NCBI GenBank assembly: GCA_016858145.1
Contig: JAEHOE010000046.1
Coordinates: 740,488 to 804,487 of the forward strand
Origin: Edaphochlamys debaryana
Lineage: Eukaryota > Chlorophyta > Chlorophyceae > Chlamydomonadales
Direction: 5' to 3'
Length of the DNA stretch: 64,000 bases
Part shown: one piece after another, positions 21,246 through 31,600 of the stretch
How the letters are laid out: each line of letters begins with the position of its first letter
How positions within the stretch are numbered: position 1 is the stretch's first letter
Translations under genes and position numbers: made by a program
The notes under the pieces: model-generated
The model's input: only the letters and a program-made list of their open reading frames with translations
What the model was told of the DNA's origin: nothing
Databases searched by the model: none

Positions 21246-22465
21246 ACCCGCGGGGAGCATCGACAACAACGTCCCAAGCTGGGGCCTTGAAGGCGAGTTC
21301 ACCGATCTGTTAACGATTCCGGGAATGCGGACAGTAGGCACGGCAGTCCGCTGCCTAGATGAGCTGGAGCGCATCCGAGGGACGCACGGCCTGGGGGTAG
21401 CCCAGGCCGCGCTCTCGCACGGGCGAGGGCCCAGATCAACAGGTCATATGCCGAAAGGGTAGTGCAGAGCATGCTGGGGCACGCAGGTGGGAGCGCTCCC
21501 ACCAGCACTCCGCAATGGACTAGACATGGCACAGCGCCTGGGCGCGCTTAATAACCGACTCCCGGCCAGGTGGGCCGAAGCAGCACGGGGGGGGATGATC
21601 TTGCGACTGCCCCAGGCGAAGAAGAAGCATGGGCGAATATTGCCAGGGTCATGGGCTGGGAGGGCCATACCCGGTAGGTGGCGCTTTACGCTTACCCCCT
21701 CTCAGCTGGTGCTCGGAGGCGGTTCCCGCTGTAACCATCGCATCCTGGGAGGATGTCAGTTTGGTCAAGTTGACAGTTAGCCTGGCTACGCACTTGCAGA
21801 TGGGCTCGGCCCGGGCTAGACTAGCGCGGAAACATGCACTGTACATTCAGGAGGCGTACGGCGCAGACACGGCATCAGCAGAAGCAGTGGCAAGTCTGAA
21901 AGCGGTTTGGCCGAGGTTTTGGAGCATTAAGTGGGACCCGGGCAATAAAGAGCCCTTGTGGAGGCTTGCGATGGACGGCTTCCCGGGCTTTGGTATGCAC
22001 CGGAGCCAGTTCGGAACACAGAACATGGCGAGATGCCAGTGTGGGCGGGCAATGGACCAAGGCGATCGGCTCCACCATTTCTGGTATTGTCCAGCCGCTG
22101 TGGCTGGTCGTATGCGCCTTAGTCATGGTATAGGCAGAGCGGTGAAACGGCACGAGGTGTGGCTTGCTGTGCCCCCGGAGGGCACCAGGATTCATGCACG
22201 AGTGTGGGATGTGGTGTGCCTGGCCGCGGTATGCGCGATGGACCGGGCAAGGAGGTACAAGTATGCGCACAGGGATGCTCAGGGTCACGCCTTGATGATG
22301 GCACAGGTTTTAGCAGTAGCACGAGGCGAGTTCGAGGGCCGCCTGCAGTGTTTTGCGGAGGTTGGGCTCACGCACAGGGGCTGGGACGAGGTACCAGCTG
22401 ACCACCCGTTCCTAGCGGCCAGTGCCAATGGTTCAGTGCAGTATGCAGGCCCGGACGCCCCTTGA
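21246..22465 (+). pseudogene. Retroelement C-terminal fragment with HHFWxCP zinc cluster
   Basis: The readable part is about 21755-22465 in one frame, ending TGA. It contains KEPLWRLAMDGFPGF, then CQCGRAMDQGDRLHHFWYCP. This CxC...HHFWxC pattern is the C-terminal zinc-binding motif that follows reverse transcriptase in many chlorophyte retroelement proteins. That family assignment rests on pattern memory, not a search. The upstream part (21246-21750) shows short open pieces in all three frames with no reverse transcriptase motif, so the unit is a broken fragment. It lies in the opposite orientation to elements A and B. Confidence 0.5.
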
Positions 22466-22480
22466 AGGAGGCGGGGCACA

Positions 22481-22675
22481 CTCTGCGGCGCACAACAAAC
22501 GGGAGGGAGCCGCAGAGGGGGGGCTTTCGCTCAGCGGCGCATGACAAACAGGAGGGAGCCGCAGGGCAGGGGCCTGGACCGGGTGAGCTGTATGTGGCGG
22601 ATGATGGGATGTGCACCTTGAAGAGAGGGGACATAGCCCTCTGCGGCGCATAACAAACGGGAGGGAGCCGCAGAG
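22481..22675 (+). repeat. Three copies of a 37-nt stem-loop
   Basis: Copies lie at 22481-22517, 22530-22566 and 22639-22675. Copies 1 and 3 have a perfect 9-bp stem, CTCTGCGGC ... GCCGCAGAG, around a 19-nt loop containing ACAAACGGGAGGGA (copy 1) or the near-identical copy-3 form. Copy 2 keeps the length and the inner GCGGC/GCCGC pairing but has changes in the outer stem. They follow directly on the retroelement C-terminal fragment and could be part of its 3' UTR. Confidence 0.75.
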
Positions 22676-24726
22676 TGGGAGTGGACGTAGGGCCAGGAGG
22701 GCCAGGCTCGAGGGGTACGGCAAACACTGTGAGGACACGCGCCGTCAGTGGTTGTTGGGAGTTGTGCGAAAAGGTTATGGTAGGAGGGGCCAGGAGGGCC
22801 ATGATTGAGAGGTATACGGCAAACCGGTTGTTGGGAAGTTCGTGAACATATTGGTCTGGAGGCGAGGCCGAGGTGAGGCCTTCGATACGAGCTGAGCACG
22901 GTCATTGCGGCTAAGATGGGACCTGAGCGAGGTCAGTGCAAGTCATGACAGGGACTTGCGTTTTGGCTTGCAGGGGGCAAGCCCGTGGGGTGGGTCGCTT
23001 AGCCCCAGCGTTCAGCGCTGTGACCCCAGGGGGGGTCCTTCATTGTAAACACCGAGGACTGGGCCTCGCTGGGCCCTGGGCCAGCTTCTGTCACCCTTCG
23101 TACAAATCAAGTACCGCGGACACCCCTGTCTCGCTAAGACCCCTTGTTTCCCCGTCCCGCTGCACCCTTGCCTGGACCCACCTGGGCCTCGCTGGGCCCA
23201 GCCCACCTGGGCTGGGCCCTTCGCCACGCACCCGAGTCCCCCGCTCATGGCCCATACCACACCCCAAGCTCCCCGGTCTCCCGGCACGCTTCCGCACCCG
23301 CATCTACGCCACCGCCTCCGCTGCGCACACCTGCTCACCCCGCTGATACCGTCACGCTACAACCCCCGCTGCAATCCCCGCTGCTACCCCGCTTCTAGTC
23401 ACGCTGCTTCTACTGTCCCGCACGTCTGAAGTCCCGCTTCTCCCCTCTCCCGTCGCTGCTGCTGCTCGGGTGACCCGGCCGCAACGGTCCAGGGTGCATT
23501 GCCACAAGGCCCCTCAGCCCCCTCCCAAGTCGCGGAAAAGTCCGGTCCGGTGGTGGTCTCCGGGCGCCTCCGGCGCGCGCATCACCCCAGCTCGGCTTCC
23601 ATTATTAACAACTGCATCACCTCTTTCCAACCAGCAAGGCCAGAGCTGGTGGTGAGCGCTGGAGCATGAGCTGACGGGTGCGCCGTACGCCCGCGAGGCA
23701 CAGTCCCAGAACGTTTCCCTTGGCCACTGGAGCAGGGGCCCCAAGCGCCCCCCCCACCCGAGCCACTCCGCCTGCCTTCCCCCACTTCCCTCACTGGCCT
23801 GCGCCCTTTCAGCACCTCAACCCTTGCCGGTGGGCTGCTCCTCGCCTCCGTCTAGTCTAGGTATAGCCTGCTTGGGCCAACCGCGGGCGAATAAGTGACG
23901 GGGCAGCCCCACTGAATGAAACGTGCCTCCTGTGGAGAGCTTTAGGCCCAGGTTCCGGGTGGCGGTTATGGTGAACCGCAGCATTGGAAAGTGTGATCGG
24001 GTAAGTGTAAGCAAAAGGTGAAGCTGGCGGGGCCGAAAGGCGCGGCGGGGGGCACGAGTGCGGTGCAAGGTGGCCCTCCAGCAGGCTCGAGTGTTCACGT
24101 GCAGGGTTATTTTGGCCATGCAGTTGGGGCCTGTCGTTGCTCTTAGCTGGACAATCAATGCGTGACCGGACAGCTGATGGCATAGACACGAAGCTCAGCC
24201 GTGCGGGTCCGGGTATGCGGGTGCAGCGCGGGGCTGAGCAGACGTCGGCTCGCACGGCCGCACGCGTCGGGCCGTGCCGTGCCCGGGCTGCCGGAGCCCC
24301 TAACTGGAAATCGCACCCCAAAGCAACTTCATGTCAGTGCCATTCTATACTCACACACTCCAATATAGCCCCTGATAAGCAAATAGCAGCTAGCGTGCTT
24401 GCGAACCAGCCTCGAGGGCGTGGCGCGCTAGTGAAATTCTGGACTCCTCTCACGCCCTCTTGAACTGTGTCATAAGGCTACGAGCGTTTCCTCTTAGCCG
24501 CTGTCCTCACTGGTGCCGCGCTTCCGGGCTGCGCTACTTTGCTCACATTGCGCAAAAGCCGCAAACGCCGTCGCGACACTGTTGAACCACTACTGCCACG
24601 AACCGGGGGACTGCATCTGCGTCCGAGGTGCGCCAATCTTTGTGTGTGTGGGGGTGTCACTCGCGACCGGTCGAGCCCTTCTTGCTTCCAATTCGCGCTC
24701 ACGCCGTCTCTCGCGCTGCCGTGCAG
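22676..24726. other. No gene recognised
   Basis: At 22685-22850 two diverged copies of a stretch with GGCCAGGAGGGCCA and GGTTGTTGGGA follow each other, probably more of the same retroelement-associated repeat. From 22980 to 24726 there is C-rich, then mixed sequence without exon-like or family-like coding potential. Confidence 0.35.
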
Positions 24727-25628
24727 AGCTCCCAAGACCTGTGCACAGCTGCGAGGTGTCTGCTGGGTGAGCGGGTCGTGGCATTCGCACTTCCGCCAGG
24801 GCGGCGGGTCGGGATGCGCGGTGAATGCCTACACTTCCGGCGGCAGGTAGCGTGGTTGGCGCCCGCTGCTGCCTCGAGCTCTCGTCCGCTGGGCGCGGCG
24901 ACCGCCAAGCAAGGTTGTGCATCAGCAGCGCGCGCGTGCGTACGTCACTCGCGGCTGCCGCACTTCCACCCCTTTATCACTCGCGGCCGCTTTGTCGCGC
25001 TCTGCAGAGGTCGCTCAATACGCTTGACTTCTGTCGCGCCCGGCTTCTGCTGCAGCACTTGTTGGGTGAGCGAGGGAAGCACGCACGGTGGCACTCGCTC
25101 CACCGCGGCCCATCCAGCGGTCAGATGCATTGTTACCACCACAGCGTTCGCGCCGCTGCTGTGCGCCTCTATCGCTCGCTCCTTTGGTCGGTGTCCCCTG
25201 CTGCTGCCGGCCAGTCGGCAGGCGCAGCGGCCGCAAAGCCAGGCTGTGTGCTTCTGTGCTGCCGTACAGGCCTCTTGACACCACACCAAGACCGTGCTCC
25301 TCGCGTGTGCGGTGTCTGTTGATTGGGTGAGCAGGGCTAGCAGGGCGGTAGGGCGGTGCAGGGTGTGGTCCGCACGGCCGTGTAGCAGGCCAGCCTGATG
25401 AGGGGAAGAGCAGTGACGACCAAGGGATGGGGAACAAGTAAGGGGCTTGCCTTCGCCACGCGCCTCTCATGCCCACGCACCTCGCTCCCCCCGGCGTTTG
25501 GCTTGGGCGGGTGTGGCGGCCGCACTTCGACGTTGCATGCGCCTCGGCCCTGCTCAGCCCACTGCCCCATGACTGGCTGATACCGTGCAGGATCAGCACT
25601 AGACCCGCCTCGCTGCAGCGGCTGCTGG
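24727..25628 (+). other. Candidate non-coding leader exons (four) upstream of the Gln-rich gene
   Basis: Four short segments each follow a CAG acceptor and end in TGG before a GTGAGC donor: 24727-24766, 25056-25065, 25270-25326 and 25591-25628. Three end in CTGCTGG or TTGTTGG. The next acceptor, CAG at 25754-25756, lies five bases upstream of the ATG at 25761. These could be successive 5' UTR exons, alternative first exons, or a coincidence of GC-rich sequence; transcript data would decide. Confidence 0.4.
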
Positions 25629-25760
25629 GTGAGCCACAGGGCGTGAGGAGAACAGCTGGCTTGGGCCAGTATCGTGGCTCTTCCTTTGCGGCCTTCGTTT
25701 TGTTGTGTAACGTGGACTTGGCGCCACTCCTTCCCTGTGATTGTTTCTGCATGCAGAAGG

Positions 25761-26264
25761 ATGAACGCTCTGCTGGCGCAAGCCGCACAGCACGCAACCC
25801 ATATGGGCCAAGCACTGCAAGCGGCATCCCAGGTAGCAGCCCCGGCCGGGCCTGCGCAGTTGCAGCAGATCCAGCAGACGCTCCAGGCCCTGCAGCAGGG
25901 GCAGCAGATCCAGCAGCAGACGCTCCAGGCCCTGCAGCAGGGGCAGCAGGACCTGCAGCAGGGGCAGCAGGACCTGAAGCAGGGGCAGCAGGAACTGCAG
26001 CAGACGCTGGTCCCCGTGATTGCAGCCGCGGCGCGCAGCCACAACTTCGAGGTCATTGACGACGCGGAGCCGCCCCTCATGGGCGTGCCTGACGCCGCCG
26101 GCAACGTCCCCGCCGGCTTCCCGCTGACGCGCGCGGCCCTGCGGGCCATGGACGGGCCCGCACTGTCCGCCCTGCTGCTGGCCTACAACGTGCCGCCGCT
26201 GCACGACGTGGAGGCGCGCAGGCAGCAGCTGGCCCGGTTCATTCACCTGCGGCTTCCCGCCTAG
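25761..26264 (+). CDS. Gln-rich coiled-coil protein with SAP/Mug135-like C-terminal segment
   Basis: A 167-residue frame runs from ATG 25761, just after a CAG acceptor (25754-25756), to TAG 26262. Residues 32-82 are built of repeated LQALQQGQQ / LQQGQQD units with heptad-like Leu spacing, and so should form a coiled coil. Residues 84-120 are a short linker. Residues 120-161 (FPLTRAALRAM, ALSALLLAYNV, EARRQQLARFI) follow the helix-loop-helix pattern of SAP-like or fungal Mug135-like C-terminal domains. The family is a suggestion only. No transmembrane segment or signal peptide is seen. Upstream open sequence to 25674 lacks an ATG in frame. A DNA-binding or scaffold role is possible but not shown. 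Confidence 0.55.
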   Translation: MNALLAQAAQHATHMGQALQAASQVAAPAGPAQLQQIQQTLQALQQGQQIQQQTLQALQQGQQDLQQGQQDLKQGQQELQQTLVPVIAAAARSHNFEVIDDAEPPLMGVPDAAGNVPAGFPLTRAALRAMDGPALSALLLAYNVPPLHDVEARRQQLARFIHLRLPA

Positions 26265-26535
26265 TCAGGTGCGCCGGGGAGCGAGGCGAGAATATCTGGG
26301 GTTGCAGGCGCTGCCTGCCCAGCCTGCACGCTGTTCCCTCTGCCGCGCACGTTTGCCGTGCACCATGCGCGGGCCTTGTTGGCGCATGTGGCGCTGGCCA
26401 ACCGACGATCCGGCGTGCCCCCATCCCGCTCCGGGCAGGCCATGGCGGCGCCGATGCGCTAGCCCAGGACGGGGATGGCGGTGGCCGGTCGATGCAACGG
26501 CTGCGCCCTTGCGGCTCGGTCAGAGGGACGCTGCT

Positions 26536-26873
26536 GGCCGATGATGGGGCGTCGTCCACCGGGGGGCACGCTGGGCTAGCTGGGCTTCTCCAAATCGTTG
26601 TGGGCCAGTCCAGGAGCATGCAAGGGCAGGCAGGCTGGGTAGCGGCAGCCTCAGGAAACGGCGCAGCGCTCACGGAGGGGCGGGGATATCGTGCTGGTTG
26701 CGGCTTGGGTGCTCCCGTTGCGCGGCCCCACGGGGTGGCGCATGGCAGGCAGTCAGTGTGTGGTGGCTCAGCCAGGCGTGCTGCACATGCGAGGCAAGGG
26801 TGGGTGAGGACACTGCCGAGCCGCTAGGTATGCGGGGCGGTGGGCCCCGTAGGGGGGTGGTAGCAGCAGCGTG
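26536..26873. repeat. Dispersed ~330-bp repeat, copy 2
   Basis: Same orientation and nearly identical to 18355-18683, apart from a 9-base tandem duplication (GCTGGGCTAGCTGGGC) near 26570 and a few substitutions. It is flanked here by unrelated sequence on both sides. The 270 bases between the Gln-rich gene's stop and this copy hold nothing recognisable. Confidence 0.85.
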
Positions 26874-28666
26874 CAACGTCCTGGAGTGGGCCCCCGCCAT
26901 GTGCACTGGTGTAGGAGAGGCGCCTGTTGGTTCGGTGCTTTCTGTGGTGGCGGTGCTAAGTCGCGGTCTGATGGGCAGAGGGCGCGGTGGGTGTGCAGAG
27001 GGGGTTTGGGGCCTGCCTGCCTGACCAGGCCTGGGCGGCCGCGGGAGCGGGAGTGGGCAAGCGCTTGAACGCTCTAAACGCCTCGAGGTATGAACTGGCC
27101 CCCATTTCCGGCTGTGAGACAGACCAGGAATATTTCAGGAAATCCGGGTTCAAGCCAGCTCTTCTCAGAGGGAGGCATCCACAGTCAAGGCAACTCCATG
27201 CATGGCAACCAGTGGCAGACAGAAGGTTTATCTGAACAGCAGCATGCATGGCAGGGCAAGAAAGGCAGAAGCAGGAAAGCTCAAATATGACCAACCAAAC
27301 AATAATCAATTCAAGCCAACAACCAAAACGTACAGCCAAGACAGGAAGACGGTGAAAGGGGCCACCTGGAAGCAGCTGAGGATGAACCCAGCAGCTGTTA
27401 CCAGGGGATACAAGCAAGGCAGGAGCAGCAGCGGCAGCAGGCAGGTGCAGAAGGCAGGAGTCATGCTAGGGTCGTGGCAGGAGGCAGTGGGTTCACTTTG
27501 GGCCAACCGCAGGTCGCGACGCAGGTTTGCGCGGACTGACCCTATACATCAGTTACGAATCGGCTGGAGCGATGGCGCAACGGGGAGAGGGTGCGGCCTG
27601 CTGAAACCGGAGTCGGAAACCTGGATGCATCGACGCCCAACCTCCAGACGCCATGTTCCCGCGCTGCAACGAGCTAGATTTACAGAGGTATGATACTGGT
27701 AGCTAGAGAAGCTTGATTGGGCGTGCGAGCGTGCAGGTCGGTGCTCGCGGACCCGGAGCTGGCTCCGAGCCCGGAATCCCGGCTGCACCCCCCACATGCC
27801 GTTTCGCCGCGCCGCAACGCGTTGCAACAATACCAGCGATGTATTGGTATCGATTGCAGGTTGCGGCTGGGCGGTGCGGCACCGGGCTGTGCAGGTCAGC
27901 ACTCGCGGGCTCGGAGCTGGCTCCGAGCCCGGAAACACGGCTCCGACCCCGCTTTGCACGCCAGCGCACGCCGAGTCACTGGAGCTGGCCCCAGCGCCAA
28001 ACTTCCAGCCTTACGGACAGGTGCTGGCTGCGGTGCTGAGCTACGCACGGGAGCCGGGTTGAACGCGACGCGCATCCTGCCCCGCAACTTCGCAGCGAGC
28101 CCCACAGGCCCAGCGGTGCTACCGACAGCTCGAGCTTGATCTTGTGGACATATTGAAGCTAGAGCGTGGCCGAGTGGCAGTAAGGAGGGCACAACGTCGC
28201 ATTTTGACCGCGCTGTTGCGGGTCCTTGAAGGAAGCGCTCGCGGCCACTGTGGTATGGGCATACGACGACGATGTGAACCACTGACTGAGTATAGCAAGT
28301 TGGGGCGGCTGAAACGCAAGGTCTGCCGAATGCCAGAAACACGCGCATGGGGTGCGGTAACTCCAGCGACGAACCCAGGGGTCGGTTGCCGCAGAGCGCT
28401 AACTGTTCGTGCCGTTGTTACAAAGTACACAAAGCAGACATAGCGTGAAGTCTGAGAGCCCCCTTTTGCCAACTCGCAACGGCTTGGGCTCGGCATCCCT
28501 TGCTCCGAACGCGCTTAGCGCCAGGTCTACAGCTTCCTCAGGCTGTATGGCTGACAAAGTCCGCTTCACCCTGAAACGCATGTCAAGTAGTGTGAGGTGT
28601 CAACCATACTGTCACCATGCCCGCTCACCGGCCCTAGGAGGCAGCAGCCTATTTTGAGACATCTTC
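26874..28666. other. Intergenic with a 158-bp-period direct repeat
   Basis: No gene was recognised. At 27731-27800 and 27889-27960 two related segments share TGCAGGTC, CTCGCGG and CGGAGCTGGCTCCGAGCCCG, the last including the inverted repeat GGAGC-TG-GCTCC. A less GC-rich stretch lies at 27200-27480. The region directly upstream of 28667 would hold the promoter of the KDZ-family gene; no clear TATA element was seen. Confidence 0.45.
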
Positions 28667-31600
28667 ATGGATCCAATTGATCCGCTACAGTGGCAGCCCG
28701 TGGAGAGAAGAGGGCGGGGCAGGCCTCGCAAGGATGCCGCTCCTCCTCCCGCACCAGGCGCAGCCGTCGTCACCAAGGACGAGGATGGCAATACCGTTCA
28801 CCTCATGTTACCGGAGCATCTTCGTCTGGACCAACTCGGCATACTTCCGTCCGGCGGGTCGACGACCGGATCGGCCGCGGCTCCGGCCGCGGCTGCCGGC
28901 GCTGGGCCCACTACGCCCCTCGCTGGTCGCGGTGCAGCTGGCGCGTTCCCTTCGCGGGCTGCGGCGGTGCCTGTGGACGACACGTTCCTGCCCGATGGAC
29001 CAGACATCATGCCTCCGCCCCCACCATCGCCACCCTCTCCTTCCATGCCCCAGGAGCACTGCTCCTCTGACCCGCCCTCGCCGTTCACGTCTGCGACGGC
29101 GGTGACCAGCATCCTTACGGCGGCCCGGGCCTGGGACGCGAGCTTCCGGTGCTGCAACCTGAGCGGCTGCACCAAGGGCCCACTCGAGTCCATCGAGGTC
29201 ACCTCTGCGGCTGCGTCGCTCCGGCGTCTGTTCAACACAAACCTTCCGGAGCCGGTCGGAGTCACGAGGTCCGCCACGGTGTACTGCGTTCCCTCTGTCA
29301 TGGACGACCCTTCAAAGGGGTTCGTTCTGACCAGCTTCCGATCTGTGCGCTTCACAGACGGAGTTCACGTGGCATCAACATGCTCGTGCAAACCCGACGT
29401 CCTGCCCTGGGCTGGCGATGAGGCACGATTCACTCGTGCCGAGGGGCTGCTACACATGCATCACTGTGACCACGCGCAAGCTGTGCTGGTAAGCTAGGGC
29501 AGCAGGGCGGGGGGCCGGGGCACTCAAGAGCTGTGGGAGTCAGGGGTGCGAGTTGTGTCTGGAGACTCAGCCAGTGGCTACTCATGCTCACACTCGTTCC
29601 CTGGCTTCTGTTTCTCTCCTCGTGAAGCTGTGGTGCGCCAGCAGAGGGGACAGCCTGGCCGACCTGCATCCTTCTTCCCGCAGCCCGGACCCACCACCTG
29701 CACCCTCAGTGCAGCAGATCCTGCTGCCCAGGGCAAAGCAGGAGCACCTGCGGCGTGTCTGGCTGGTGGGGGACCCCACACGTCCAGCTGCGGCAGCAGA
29801 GGCAGCCGTGGTGTTTTGGAAGGGGGGCAAGTTCACCTGCACCAGGTGCTCTGACAGCAAGGGGTGTCGCCACGTGAAGCAGCTTGGCGGCGCTGAGGAG
29901 CAGGAGCCAGGAGCAGCCGATGACGCATTGCAGGAGATCGCACGGCTAATCCAGGACTACCTGGACCAGAACGGCAAGCTTGCGGTCAAGTCCGTCTCCA
30001 AGGTGGGGTCCAGTGCTGAGCTTGTACGGCAGATAGGCTGGGGGTGAGGTTGGCTTCCTTGGCTGATGGCCTGACATGCTCTTTTGCAGGAGCGTATTGT
30101 GGACGGGCTGGTGTCCCGTGTGCCCCCTCGCCCCTACCCCGACCTCCATACCGTGCCTCGGCGCTTCGAGCCACCACCAGTGCAGCCTCACGCGTGCTGT
30201 CCAAACTGCGGGCGGGCATGGCAAGATATCCCGGTAACCCTCACCTTCAGGAAGCGCAGGTCCATCGTGTTCAGCCTTACCTGGTTCGCGGAGGTGGACG
30301 TTTTCCACCGCAAGTGCCCGTGCGGAAAGGCCACCCTCGATGCCGATTTCGCCCAGCACGGCATCCTGAACCTCAACAACTCCTGCCTCTACAGCCACGA
30401 ACTACTGCAGTGGTGAGGAGGGAGTCGCAGGGGTTATGGCACGATAGGATGCGCTCCATAACTTCAATCAAACTTCGTTTGCAGGTACTCCGTGCAAATG
30501 GCGGCTGCGGCTATGCCCTTCTACGCCATGTGGAGGACCGTGGTCAACAACTACGTATCGCGCGGGCTCCTCCCGGTGAGCACATCTAAACTGTGCCAGC
30601 TTTCAAGACCCACTTTGACTGAGGCATTATGACCGCAGGCCGCAACGTCGCTCCCGGACCCTGACATCGGCGGTGCGCTTGCTGGGCAGCCTGCACCCTC
30701 GGTGGGCTGGGGTGGAACAGATGTGGGGTTAGCGCTTGTTGGTCACTGTGGTACGGGCGTGTGCAGCCTGGGCGTCTTGGCCCTGTGTCCCCTCCCTCCA
30801 ACGCACACACCGCCGCTGACCCCATGCCGCTCCCCTTGTCGCCCCCGCCCCGCCTTCCCGGCTGCGTTGGGACTTGGCAGGTCGACGCGCGGGGAGTCGT
30901 GCTGGACGGCGGAGGCGGCGGGCATGCATCCGCGGGCGGGGGCGCAAGCGGTGCCGTGCCGGTGAGTCTAGGGGCTGCGTGGGGCGTTGCAGGCAGCGCA
31001 GCCTGCGTTGCACGCACAGCGTGACGTGGGGTCTTGTGGGCCGGGCTAGGGCCTGTCCCGCACGTGGGGGTGGCGCTTGTTGGTCACTGTGGTACGGGCG
31101 TGTGCAGCCTGGGCGTCTTGGCCCTGTGTCCCCTCCCTCCAACGCACACACCGCCGCTGACCCCATGCCGCTCCCCTTGTCGCCCCCGCCCCGCCTTCCC
31201 GGCTGCGTTGGGACTTGGCAGGTCGACGCGCGGGGAGTCGTGCTGGACGGCGGAGGCAGCTGGCATGCATCCGCGGGCGGGGGCGCAAGCGGTGCCGTGC
31301 CGGTGAGTCTAGGGGCTGCGTGGGGCGTTGCTGGCAGCGCAGCCTGCGCTGCACGCACAGCATGGCGTGGGGTCTTGTGGGCCGGGCTAGGGCCTGTCCC
31401 GCACGTGGGGGTGGCGCTTGTTGGTCACTGTGGTACGGGCGTGTGCAGCCTGGGCGTCTTGGCCCTGTGTCCCCTCCCTCCAACGCACACACCACCGCTG
31501 ACCCCATGCCGCTCCCCTTGTCGCCCCCGCCCCGTGTTGTCGGATAGCGAGTCTAGCGTCAGCGTAACGAATGTCTTAGGCCGGTTATGACCCGGCACAC

